Source: Acidobacteriota bacterium
GTDB lineage: Bacteria > Acidobacteriota > Terriglobia > Acidiferrales > UBA7541
Length of the DNA stretch: 48,768 nt
Direction: 5' to 3'
NCBI GenBank assembly: GCA_003224085.1
Contig: QHYK01000112.1
Span: 1 to 48,768, forward strand
In this document: positions 17,720 to 25,324 of the stretch, one piece after another
Numbering within the stretch: the first letter of the stretch is position 1
Layout of the letters: every line of letters begins with the position of its first letter
Notes under the pieces: generated by a model
The model's input: the letters and a program-made list of their open reading frames with translations, nothing else
Told to the model about the DNA's origin: nothing
The model's database searches: none
Translations under genes and position numbers: made by a program

Positions 17720-17753
17720 CGGAAAGGGAGACTGTTTTCGGTCTCCCTTTCCG
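17720..17753 (+). terminator. Strong hairpin terminator of the receptor gene
   Basis: CGGAAAGGGAGAC (17720-17732) pairs perfectly with GTCTCCCTTTCCG (17741-17753) around the eight-base loop TGTTTTCG, giving 13 base pairs 20 bases after the receptor stop. The following TATTTGA is only moderately T-rich. Confidence 0.8.
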
Positions 17754-17911
17754 TATTTGAGCTGGTTTCTTAAACCTGCAGAAGGAACAGTCTCGGGCCT
17801 CTGCTTTTCCAGAAACGCGAATCCGCTTTGCCTCCACCGGCTGCCCCCAGGCACTGAAGCCGCGCGGGCGAAAGCAGAATTTCTTAGAGGACGGACGACC
17901 CTGGTGAATTC

Positions 17912-18283
17912 TCAGTCGCCGGGGTCGGCGTGGGGGTCAAAGGTGACGGAAAGCTCGATCGCCGTTTCCGAGCTGGCCGAGGAGAATTTCCACTGCGTTA
18001 CTGACTTCTGCGCGCTCTCAGCCAAGATGGGATTGCCGCCTAGCACTTCCGTGTCTCGCACCGTGCCATCGGGCTTGACGAAAACTTTCAGGCGAACGAC
18101 GCCGCCGATGCCTCTGGATTTCAGAATCGAAGGGTACGTTACAGGGACCTTTTTGACGATTTTGCGGTCGCTGTTCTGGGCCATTCCGGCAGCCCCAAAG
18201 AACAGGAACACTGTGAAGAGAAGGGCCCCGAGGGCGCTCTTCAAGCAACGAGAGCCGCAGCTGTTGGAGCAGCAGCAGAACAT
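17912..18283 (-). CDS. Cysteine-rich TonB C-terminal domain protein
   Basis: The start is set at ATG 18283, where the preceding GGGGG run can pair with the ribosome; upstream codons do not look coding. The 123-residue product begins MFCCCSNSCGSRCLKS, with five to six cysteines in the first 13 residues, then one hydrophobic segment (about 17-35, ALGALLFTVFLFFGAAG) and a TonB-C domain at about 48-118 ('VTYPSILKSRGIGGVVRLKVFVKPDGTVRDTEVLGGNP', split). There is no Pro-rich spacer, so it cannot span the periplasm like classical TonB; it is of the short 'TonB family C-terminal domain' type common in Acidobacteriota. Its position, convergent with the receptor, suggests but does not show a link. The cysteine cluster could bind metal or be lipidated. 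Confidence 0.7.
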   Translation of the reverse strand: MFCCCSNSCGSRCLKSALGALLFTVFLFFGAAGMAQNSDRKIVKKVPVTYPSILKSRGIGGVVRLKVFVKPDGTVRDTEVLGGNPILAESAQKSVTQWKFSSASSETAIELSVTFDPHADPGD

Positions 18284-18643
18284 GGGTAGTCCCCCGAATT
18301 TTGAATGGTGCGTGACAATGGTGGGAGACTTGAAGTACAAGCGCCCCACAGGGCCGCACTAGTACATACGCAAAAATGCTGCAGGCCATTGGCCCGACCA
18401 GACACCGGCTTTGAGGGACGATTCGATAGAGTTACCCTGCGTTTGGAACCCGCTGTAACGGATTGATAGAAGGCTGCTTGCTTTAGTGCCTTTCTCTGCC
18501 AACCCTTAGCCGATTTTCAAGCAAGGCTGTACCCCTTCGTGAAGTTCTCAGCCCGACCCTCCAGACTTGAGACTGGCCTCTGGTTTGTCGCCCAATGAGA
18601 CTCCCGAAATTCGGTGGCTCCTTAGGCGTAGAATCAACCCAAT
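18284..18643. other. 360-bp gap, no gene seen
   Basis: The gap between the divergent TonB-C gene and the endonuclease III-like gene has no supported gene. It must contain both promoters; none is close enough to consensus to call. Confidence 0.5.
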
Positions 18644-19387
18644 ATGCTTTCAAAGTTGGAGCAAATCTTAGAGACCCTGGAAGAGACTTACGGGCCGCAA
18701 AAGCTGGCGGGACCGACTGACCCGTATGAAATGATTGTCTTTCTCAACTGCGGCTACCCTGCAAGGGATGGAAAGTGTGCAAAGGGTTTTGAAGCGCTAA
18801 AGCGAGAGGTCGGCGTGCAGCCCAACAAGCTTTTGGCCGTTTCAAAGACGAAGCTTGCCAAGTTGATACGGCCTAGCGTAATCCTGCCTGCCGTTTGCGC
18901 CCAGCGGCTGAAGGATATTGCGCGAAGAGTTAAAAACGATTTGGACGGAGACCTCGCGGCTACCCTGCAAAAGCGGATGGACGAAGCCAAACGCAAGGCA
19001 GGAAACGGCTCCGCAGAGAAGAGTCTCAGGGCCACCAAGAGAGTGCTCCGGGAATTCCCTACGATCGGGGAGCCCAGCGCGGAAAAGATCCTGCTGTTTT
19101 CCGGGCTGGCGCCAATTGCAGCCGTGCCGTCGGCGTTCGTGGATGTACCCATACGACTGTTTGTAGGCGAACCCGGAAAGAATTACGCCGCCGATTACGT
19201 GGCTGCGAGGGAGATCCTAGACTCGGGATTGCCGAAGACCTTCGGAGCGCGCCAGCGGGCTTACCTGCTGCTGAAGAAGCACGGACAGGAGATTTGCAAG
19301 CGTTCCAAGCCAAAGTGCGAGGTGTGTCCCCTAACCGCCCATTGCGCCTATCTTCAAGCAAAGGCGGCGGACAGCAATGCGGAATGA
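18644..19387 (+). CDS. Endonuclease III-like HhH-GPD DNA glycosylase lacking the lyase lysine
   Basis: The 247-residue protein has the HhH-GPD fold with 'FPTIGEPSAEKILLFSGL' in the helix-hairpin-helix position (138-155), the catalytic-aspartate equivalent Asp167 (AFVDVP), and a C-terminal [4Fe-4S] signature Cys218-x6-Cys225-x2-Cys228-x5-Cys234, exactly the Nth spacing. In Nth the hairpin reads GVGRKTA with the Schiff-base lysine; here the aligned stretch is TIGEPSA, so the lysine is replaced by proline. A monofunctional glycosylase (as in MutY- or UDG-type members) is therefore expected rather than a bifunctional lyase. The region 90-128 carries extra charged helices not present in Nth. The substrate lesion is unknown; it stands alone. 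Start ATG 18644 has a weak ribosome site. Confidence 0.8.
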   Translation: MLSKLEQILETLEETYGPQKLAGPTDPYEMIVFLNCGYPARDGKCAKGFEALKREVGVQPNKLLAVSKTKLAKLIRPSVILPAVCAQRLKDIARRVKNDLDGDLAATLQKRMDEAKRKAGNGSAEKSLRATKRVLREFPTIGEPSAEKILLFSGLAPIAAVPSAFVDVPIRLFVGEPGKNYAADYVAAREILDSGLPKTFGARQRAYLLLKKHGQEICKRSKPKCEVCPLTAHCAYLQAKAADSNAE

Positions 19388-19446
19388 GTACTGGGCCCAA
19401 TAGTTGACAAGATGGGTGCACAAACAGCAAGTTATGCGCGGCTTCC

Positions 19447-19475
19447 TTGACTTGGCGTGAACCCCTCTGAATAAT
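19447..19475 (+). promoter_or_regulatory. Sigma70-type promoter of the yceD-rpmF-plsX operon
   Basis: TTGACT (19447-19452), a 17-base spacer and AATAAT (19470-19475) match the consensus at five of six positions each. Transcription should start near 19482, which leaves the ATG at 19484 nearly leaderless but gives the ATG at 19514 a 32-base leader with GGAGG at 19499; this decides the start of the next gene. Confidence 0.6.
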
Positions 19476-19513
19476 GGTAAAGCATGAGCGTGCGCGCCGG
19501 AGGCGCTGAACAG

Positions 19514-20056
19514 ATGTTCCTGAACGTAAAGGAATTGGCTGTCCGCAAACTCCGTGTCCACAAGGTTTATGCGCCGGGCAGCATCGACTTCCATTCGGCG
19601 GAATTGAGGCAGATTGAGCCGCTGGAAGTGACGGCCACGGCGGAGTTGCTGGATGATCAGATTCGCATCGAAGGCAACCTCGACACCAAGGTGGAGCTCG
19701 TTTGCGCGCGCTGCCTCGAACCGGTCAACGAAGAGGTGAGCCGGTCGTTTGATTTGTTTTATGCTCCGCTTCCCAAGGACGCTCATCTCACCAGGCATCG
19801 GGAAGACCGGCTGAAGGATGACGATACGGAAATCGGCTTTTACGAAGGAGATGGCCTTTTCTTGGCGGACGTGTTGAAAGAGCAGGTGCTTCTGGCGCTT
19901 CCCATCAAGGCCATTTGCCAGAGCGACTGCCGGGGGCTGTGCCCGAATTGCGGCGCCAACCTGAACCACGAAGAGTGCCGCTGCGAGACCCACGCCACGG
20001 ATCCCCGCCTGGCTTCTCTCGCACGCCTCAAACAGGACTGGCTGAAAAAACAATAG
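19514..20056 (+). CDS. yceD: YceD/DUF177 family protein (23S rRNA accumulation protein type)
   Basis: From ATG 19514 (GGAGG ten bases upstream) the product has 180 residues. It shows the DUF177 pattern: an N-terminal beta region (MFLNVKELAVRKLRVHKVY), a CARC pair in 'ELVCARCLEPV', 'FDLFYAP', and a C-terminal zinc-like cluster 'LCPNCGANLNHEECRC'. The family precedes rpmF in most bacteria; E. coli YceD affects 23S rRNA accumulation, and plants and bacteria need it for 50S assembly. Here the order yceD-rpmF-plsX is conserved with 61 bp before rpmF. A ten-codon longer form from ATG 19484 is possible. Confidence 0.88.
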   Translation: MFLNVKELAVRKLRVHKVYAPGSIDFHSAELRQIEPLEVTATAELLDDQIRIEGNLDTKVELVCARCLEPVNEEVSRSFDLFYAPLPKDAHLTRHREDRLKDDDTEIGFYEGDGLFLADVLKEQVLLALPIKAICQSDCRGLCPNCGANLNHEECRCETHATDPRLASLARLKQDWLKKQ

Positions 20057-20117
20057 CTTTTTGAGGGCGAAAGCCCTATATAATCCGCCCAACGCGGCGG
20101 GAACGAGGTGTAGTGTT

Positions 20118-20294
20118 ATGCCTAACCCAAAACGGAGGCATTCCAAGAGACGGACCAGCACGCGGCGGGCGCACGATTTCTTGACCAAGCCGCAACTGGG
20201 AAAATGTCCGAATTGCCATGAAATGAAACGGCCGCACCAGGCGTGTCCGCATTGCGGCTACTATAAGGGCAAGGCGGTACAAGCGTCGGCTTAG
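20118..20294 (+). CDS. rpmF: 50S ribosomal protein L32
   Basis: The 58-residue product MPNPKRRHSKRRTSTRRAHD... is a standard L32 with a basic N-terminus and a zinc ribbon of four cysteines (Cys30, Cys33, Cys43, Cys46; CPNC...CPHC). GAGGTG lies before the ATG at 20118. This is the C+ form of L32, which binds zinc. It is embedded between yceD and plsX as in most bacteria, coupling ribosome and lipid synthesis. Confidence 0.96.
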   Translation: MPNPKRRHSKRRTSTRRAHDFLTKPQLGKCPNCHEMKRPHQACPHCGYYKGKAVQASA

Positions 20295-20330
20295 GCTTTC
20301 GCGTTTCGCTGATTCCGCGAGCAAAATCCC

Positions 20331-21338
20331 ATGATTACCATCGCCGTTGACGCCATGGGCGGGGACCATGCACCACGTCCTGAAGTGGAAGGCAGTGTGC
20401 TGGCCGCACGCGAGTTCAACGTGCGCATTTTGCTCGTGGGGCAGCCGAACGTGGTGCGGGCCGAGCTTGTCAAGCACTCCGCGCCGAACCTGCCGATTGA
20501 GATTATTCCTGCGAGCGAAGTGATAACCATGAACGATCACCCCGCGCAGGCCTTTCGGCGGAAGAAAGACAGCTCAGTGCACGTGGCTGCTCGCCTGGTT
20601 CACGATAGCAAGGCCGATGGCATGTTCAGCGCGGGAAATACCGGCGCGGCGATGACGGCGGCCAAATTCATTCTTGGCACGCTTGAGTCGGTGGACCGTG
20701 TGGCGCTGGCCGCTCCATTCCCCAACGCCAGAGGCGGCGTTTCCGTGCTGCTGGACGTGGGGGCGAATGTGGATTCGCGTCCCGAGCATCTGGTGCAGTT
20801 TGCGGTGATGGGTGAAGTGTATTACCGCGCGACGTTCGGCAGCAGGCGGCCCCGTGTTGGTTTGCTTTCGGTCGGCGAAGAAGAGATCAAGGGCAACGTG
20901 CTGACCCGCGAAGTCTATACCTTGCTGAAGAAAAGTCCGGTCCATTTTGTAGGCAACGTCGAAGGGGGCGACCTTTTCTCGGGCAGCGTGGACGTGATTG
21001 TCTGCGATGGATTCGTGGGCAACATCGCCTTGAAGATTTGCGAAGGTTTGGCCGTTTCCATTTTCGATTTGCTGAAGAAGTCCTTGAAAAGCTCCATCCT
21101 TTCCCAAGTGGGAGCCAAGCTTTCGCAAGGGGCGTTCAAGGGGTTGAAGAAAAAGATTGATTATACGGAGTATGGTGGCGCGCCGCTTTTGGGGGCGCGC
21201 GGCGTCTGCGTGATTGGCCATGGACGTTCGAACGCCAACGCCGTGAAAAACGCCATCCGCGTGGCCGCGGGACTCGCCCGCGCGCGCATCAACGAAAGAA
21301 TCGAACAGGAGCTCTCCGCCACTGCGGTTCCCGCGTGA
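20331..21338 (+). CDS. plsX: Phosphate acyltransferase PlsX
   Basis: The 335-residue protein starts MITIAVDAMGGDHAP, the PlsX hallmark, followed by 'FSAGNTGAAMTAA' (about 99-111) and 'DGFVGNIALKICEG' near the C-terminus, all conserved in the family. PlsX converts acyl-ACP and phosphate to acyl-phosphate, the donor for PlsY at the membrane in phospholipid synthesis. It follows rpmF by 36 bp and its stop overlaps a possible GTG start of fabD, so the operon is tight. Length is normal. Confidence 0.96.
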   Translation: MITIAVDAMGGDHAPRPEVEGSVLAAREFNVRILLVGQPNVVRAELVKHSAPNLPIEIIPASEVITMNDHPAQAFRRKKDSSVHVAARLVHDSKADGMFSAGNTGAAMTAAKFILGTLESVDRVALAAPFPNARGGVSVLLDVGANVDSRPEHLVQFAVMGEVYYRATFGSRRPRVGLLSVGEEEIKGNVLTREVYTLLKKSPVHFVGNVEGGDLFSGSVDVIVCDGFVGNIALKICEGLAVSIFDLLKKSLKSSILSQVGAKLSQGAFKGLKKKIDYTEYGGAPLLGARGVCVIGHGRSNANAVKNAIRVAAGLARARINERIEQELSATAVPA

Positions 21339-21361
21339 CGGTGGCAGAGAGGAAATCGGCC

Positions 21362-22315
21362 ATGGGCAAAGTCGCATTTGTGTTTTCTGGACAAGCTTCG
21401 CAATACCCCGGCATGGGCAAGGAACTCGCGGAAAAGTATCCCGTTGCGAAATCCACTTTCGACGAAGCGGATAAGGTGCTCGGGTTTTCGATTTCCAAGA
21501 TGTGCTTCGAAAGCTCGGAAGAAGAACTAAAGCTTACAGCGAATACGCAGCCGGCCATCCTGACTTGCTCTGTAGCGGTAGCCAGGGTTCTGGCGGAAAA
21601 AGGTTTGGAGCCGGATTTTGTCGCCGGCCACAGCCTCGGCGAATATTCCGCGCTGGTCTGCGCTGGTTCGCTGAAGTTTGCCGACGCGGTGCGGCTGGTG
21701 CGCAAGCGCGGCACCTCCATGCAGGACGCCGTTCCTCAAGGCGTGGGCGCCATGGCCGCGATCATGGGTTTGTCCCACGCGGTGGTGGCGGACGTGTGCA
21801 AGCGAGCCGCCAATGACGAGGTTTGCGCACCGGCGAATTTGAATTCGCCGGACCAGACGGTCATCTCCGGCCACGCTGGCGCGGTCAAGCGCGCGGTCGA
21901 ACTGGCTTCGCAGGCGGGCGCCAAGCGCGCCGTGATCTTGCCGGTCTCGGCGCCATTTCATTCCGCGCTGATGGCGCCCATGCAGCAGAAACTCGAGCAG
22001 GATTTGCGGGCCACGGAGTTTGCGGATTTGCGCGTGCCGCTCGTTACCAACGTGGACGCGGACACCGTCACTACGGGCAGCGAAGCGCGCGAAGCGCTCA
22101 TCCGCCAGGTTTCCATGCCGGTTCGCTGGGAAGAATCGGTGCGCCTGCTGATTGATGAAGGAGTGAACACCTTTGTGGAAGTGGGGCCGGGCCGCGTGCT
22201 GACGGGATTGCTGAGGCAAACCGAGCGATCCGCCGGAGCTCTGAACGTCGAGGACGAAAAGAGCCTGGTGGTCACGCTTGAGAAAATTGCTGCAGCGCGC
22301 TCCGACGCGGCGTGA
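21362..22315 (+). CDS. fabD: Malonyl-CoA:ACP transacylase FabD
   Basis: From ATG 21362 (GAGAGGAAA upstream) the product has 317 residues. It contains the oxyanion/nucleophile motifs of the family: FSGQASQYPGMGKEL near the start, GHSLGEYSALVCAG with the catalytic serine (about 90), and 'PVSAPFHSALM' carrying the active histidine. It transfers malonyl from CoA to ACP for chain extension. A GTG at 21335 overlapping the plsX stop would add nine residues. Normally fabH sits between plsX and fabD in this operon type; it is absent here. Confidence 0.95.
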   Translation: MGKVAFVFSGQASQYPGMGKELAEKYPVAKSTFDEADKVLGFSISKMCFESSEEELKLTANTQPAILTCSVAVARVLAEKGLEPDFVAGHSLGEYSALVCAGSLKFADAVRLVRKRGTSMQDAVPQGVGAMAAIMGLSHAVVADVCKRAANDEVCAPANLNSPDQTVISGHAGAVKRAVELASQAGAKRAVILPVSAPFHSALMAPMQQKLEQDLRATEFADLRVPLVTNVDADTVTTGSEAREALIRQVSMPVRWEESVRLLIDEGVNTFVEVGPGRVLTGLLRQTERSAGALNVEDEKSLVVTLEKIAAARSDAA

Positions 22316-22396
22316 GGCCAATGCAAAGTTTTAAGTGGTATGTCCTAAGTAAAAAACGGCAAAAAAGGCCTGTAAACAACAAGGACAATGGTTGTC

Positions 22397-22438
22397 GGGG
22401 GCAGAGTCTGAGCGAAAACCATGACTGCTCCCCTTTTC
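22397..22438 (+). terminator. Possible terminator or attenuator after fabD
   Basis: GGGGGCAG (22397-22404) can pair with CTGCTCCCC (22425-22433) with one bulge, followed by TTTT. The stem is imperfect and the 20-base loop is long, so termination would be partial. It lies in the 197-bp gap before fabG, so fabG may have its own promoter. Confidence 0.3.
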
Positions 22439-22462
22439 CAATTTCCTTCTGCTTTGTTTACA

Positions 22463-22490
22463 TTAGAACTAAGAACTTATGACTTAGAAC
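22463..22490. repeat. Degenerate 'TTAGAACT/AAGAACTTA' repeat before fabG
   Basis: Three near-copies of an AGAACT-type unit lie in tandem (TTAGAACTAAGAACTTATG then ACTTAGAAC), ending 23 bases before the fabG ATG. See the related elements at 12984, 43878, 44369 and 44531. Confidence 0.5.
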
Positions 22491-22512
22491 CTTTCTCCAG
22501 GTTCCAGCGCGA

Positions 22513-23259
22513 ATGTTCAGCCTGAAAGACAAAGTAGCGCTCGTCACCGGCGCGTCGCAGGGCATCGGGCGCGACACCGCCATGGCGCTCGCGGAAGCCG
22601 GCGCCAAAGTCGCCGCCGCCGCGCGCAATGAAGAAAAGCTCGCCGCGCTCGTAAAAGAGATTGCCGGGAGGGGCGGGGAAGCTTTCGAGGTGAAGATGGA
22701 CGTGGCCGATGCGGAGCAGATTAAGGCGGGATTTAAGGCCGTTCTCGATAAGTTCGGGCGCCTTGATATTTTGGTGAACAACGCGGCGATAACGCGGGAC
22801 GGCCTAGCGATGCGCATGAAGGCGGACGATTGGGACGCAGTGATTCGCACGAACCTGACCGGCGCGCACCTTTGCATCCAGCAGGCGCTGCTTCCGATGA
22901 TGCGCGCGCGCGCGGGCCGCATCATCAACATCGCTTCCGTAGTCGCGCAGATGGGGAACGCTGGCCAGGCGAATTATGTCGCCGCAAAAGCGGGGCTGAT
23001 TGGCTTGACCAAAGCCATCGCCATGGAAATTGCTTCCCGCAACATCACCGTGAACGCTGTCGCACCGGGCTTCATTGCAACTCCTATGACCGACGTGCTT
23101 TCCGACCAAGTGAAAGAGGATTTGAAGACGCGCATACCGTTGGGACGCATGGGCTGCCCGCGCGACGTTGCGGCGGCTATTGTTTTTCTAGCCAGCGACG
23201 AGGCTGGCTACATCACCGGCCACGTCCTCGACGTCAACGGCGGCATGTATTTGGCTTGA
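22513..23259 (+). CDS. fabG: 3-oxoacyl-ACP reductase FabG
   Basis: The 248-residue short-chain dehydrogenase has the NADPH motif TGASQGIG (12-19), NNAA (about 89-92), the catalytic serine in IASVVAQMG, and Y-x3-K in ANYVAAKAG (about 155-162), plus the terminal 'GHVLDVNGGMYLA' typical of FabG. It reduces 3-oxoacyl-ACP in the cytoplasm. Other SDRs share these motifs, but location between fabD and acpP-fabF makes FabG firm. Confidence 0.94.
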   Translation: MFSLKDKVALVTGASQGIGRDTAMALAEAGAKVAAAARNEEKLAALVKEIAGRGGEAFEVKMDVADAEQIKAGFKAVLDKFGRLDILVNNAAITRDGLAMRMKADDWDAVIRTNLTGAHLCIQQALLPMMRARAGRIINIASVVAQMGNAGQANYVAAKAGLIGLTKAIAMEIASRNITVNAVAPGFIATPMTDVLSDQVKEDLKTRIPLGRMGCPRDVAAAIVFLASDEAGYITGHVLDVNGGMYLA

Positions 23260-23278
23260 ACTTCAATGTATGGATTTC

Positions 23279-23473
23279 ATGGCTGACTACACGCAAGCTT
23301 GGGAACGACACCGGCACCGTAGAAATCGATTCTTCTTCGTTGCTTTCTCGATTCTCCCTGCTTGGCTACTTCTTCGAGCGGTAGCCCTGGCGGGAAGCGG
23401 TTCGGCTCCAATTGGTTGTTCCACCAGGGATGGCTTTTGCCCCGCGATGGCACACTGCGGACTCGCGAAATAG
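23279..23473 (+). pseudogene. Decayed small membrane / zinc-ribbon protein gene
   Basis: The ATG at 23279 opens MADYTQAWERHRHRRNRFFF followed by a hydrophobic segment (VAFSILPAWLLL), as in small acidobacterial membrane proteins that end in a zinc ribbon. Downstream, the coding signal is split over frames: one frame reads GGKRFGSNWLFHQG, as after a CPRC knuckle, and another reads CPAMAHCGLAK then stop, the expected second CxxCG knuckle. The middle of the protein, with the second membrane helix, is missing and at least one frameshift and substitutions in the cysteine motifs are present. I infer a dead gene left between fabG and acpP; the family assignment is by pattern only. Confidence 0.45.
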
Positions 23474-23722
23474 GCCAGTTCGGACACCGAGCAAAGTTGA
23501 CCTTGCAGGGAGCGCTGACTAGAATGGGCAGGTTATCCGGGGGCGTAATTTCAAGGTAAATCGGCTCGTAACCGCGGCGAGGGGCCGCGAATCGGATTCT
23601 AAGGGCTAAAACACTACGATTTTTCGCGCGGCTGTACTCCGCGCAAGCACGGCAGGCTCTTCAGCCTGGGATCAGCGGGCTAAAATAGCTACTTGCACTG
23701 ACTCAACATCGCGGAGGAACGG

Positions 23723-23965
23723 ATGGCTAGCGTAGAAGAACGCGTCAAGCAGATTATCGTCGAGCAGCTCGGCGTGGACGAAGCGGAAGTGACGCCCACC
23801 GCTTCGTTTGTGGACGATTTAGGAGCAGACTCCCTCGATCAGGTAGAATTGGTGATGGCGTTTGAGGAAGCCTTCGGCATCGAGGTGCCGGACGAGGACG
23901 CCGAAAAAATGACCACGGTAAAAGACGCCGTCGATTACATCGACAAACACGCCAAGGGTAAGTAA
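23723..23965 (+). CDS. acpP: Acyl carrier protein
   Basis: The 80-residue acidic protein has the phosphopantetheine site [10 protein letters not shown] with Ser37, flanked by the standard helices ([20 protein letters not shown] and [16 protein letters not shown] split). GGAGG precedes the ATG at 23723 by seven bases. It carries acyl chains for the Fab enzymes. The 463-bp gap after fabG, filled in part by a decayed gene, suggests its own promoter; TAAAAT at about 23682 is a possible -10 without a clear -35. Confidence 0.97.
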   Translation: MASVEERVKQIIVEQLGVDEAEVTPTASFVDDLGADSLDQVELVMAFEEAFGIEVPDEDAEKMTTVKDAVDYIDKHAKGK

Positions 23966-24002
23966 CCACGAAACGAACACCTCAACAGGGAGTATCGGAA
24001 CT

Positions 24003-25247
24003 TTGACTCGCCGGGTAGTTGTCACTGGTGTTGGACTGGTCTGCGCGCTGGGTATCGGCACGGAAGAAAGCTGGAGAAACCTTGTCGCCGGATGCAGCGG
24101 CATCGCGCCCATCACGCAGTTTGACACCAAAGGTTTCGACTGCACCTTTGCGGGCGAAGTCAAGAACTTCGACCCGCTCCGGTGGATCGAAAAAAAAGAA
24201 CTCAAGAAAATGGCGCGGTTTATCCAGATCGCGCTGGCGAGCGCAGATTTTGCGGTAAAGTCCGCAAACTGGAAGCCCGAAGATTCGAATCTCGACGAAG
24301 TCGGCGTCTACGTTTCTTCCGGAATCGGCGGGTTCGACATCATCGAGCGCGAGCACTGGAAACTCGTTCAGGGCGGCCCCGGCAAGATTTCTCCCTTTTT
24401 CATTCCTTCGGCTATCGTAAATCTCGCTTCCGGCCAGATTTCCATTCGTTACGGCGCACGCGGGCCAAATTCCGCCACGGCCACGGCTTGTTCCGCGTCC
24501 GCGCATGCCATTGGCGATTCTTTCAAAATCATCGAACGCAATGCGGCGGAAATGATGATTTGCGGCGGCTCCGAAGCGACCATTACGCCCATGGGCATCG
24601 GCGGATTCGCGGCGATGAAAGCGCTTTCCACGCGCAATGACGACCCCGCGCATGCCAGCCGCCCCTGGGACGCTGGGCGCGATGGATTTGTCGTTGGCGA
24701 AGGCGCGGGAATTCTCATCCTGGAATCCCTCGAGCACGCGCAGAAGCGCAATGCAAATATTCTCGCGGAAATTGTCGGCTACGGCATGTCGGGCGACGCC
24801 TACCACATCACGCAGCCGGAAGAAAACGGCGAAGGCGCGTATCGCGTGATGATGGCAGCGATTAAGGACGCGAAGCTTTCGCCCAACGACATCGGCTACG
24901 TGAACGCACACGGCACTTCCACGCCCATCGGCGACGTCATCGAGACGCGCGCGCTGAAGCGTGTTTTCGGCGACCGCGCCAGAAAAGTTCCGGTGAGCTC
25001 CACGAAATCCATGACCGGACACTTGCTGGGCGGCGCGGGCGGCCTCGAAGCCGGCATCAGCGTGCTGGCGCTGCGCGATGAGATTTTGCCGCCTACGGTT
25101 AATCATGAGAATCCGGATCCAGAGTGCGATTTGGATTATGTGCCAAATCACGCGCGCAAAGCGTCAGTCGAATACGCGCTTTCGAATTCCTTCGGTTTTG
25201 GCGGCACCAACGCCGCGCTCATTTTCCGGCGCTGGTCCGGCAAGTAG
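24003..25247 (+). CDS. fabF: 3-oxoacyl-ACP synthase II (FabF, KAS II)
   Basis: From TTG 24003 (GGAGT upstream) the product has 414 residues with the full KAS triad: Cys163 in ATACSASAHAIG, His303 in NAHGTSTPIGD and His340 in KSMTGHLLGGAG with Lys335. The end 'NSFGFGGTNAALIFR' is the conserved thiolase-fold C-terminus. It condenses malonyl-ACP with acyl-ACP. It lies 37 bp after acpP as in E. coli. Without FabH nearby, initiation must come from an unlinked FabH or this enzyme by malonyl-ACP decarboxylation. Confidence 0.95.
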   Translation: MTRRVVVTGVGLVCALGIGTEESWRNLVAGCSGIAPITQFDTKGFDCTFAGEVKNFDPLRWIEKKELKKMARFIQIALASADFAVKSANWKPEDSNLDEVGVYVSSGIGGFDIIEREHWKLVQGGPGKISPFFIPSAIVNLASGQISIRYGARGPNSATATACSASAHAIGDSFKIIERNAAEMMICGGSEATITPMGIGGFAAMKALSTRNDDPAHASRPWDAGRDGFVVGEGAGILILESLEHAQKRNANILAEIVGYGMSGDAYHITQPEENGEGAYRVMMAAIKDAKLSPNDIGYVNAHGTSTPIGDVIETRALKRVFGDRARKVPVSSTKSMTGHLLGGAGGLEAGISVLALRDEILPPTVNHENPDPECDLDYVPNHARKASVEYALSNSFGFGGTNAALIFRRWSGK

Positions 25248-25324
25248 AGGAGTTTTCTTTTTAGCCGCGCTCCCGGGGTTCCTCGCACCCATGGAATTGG
25301 GAGATTCCGAAAGGAAGCATCCTC

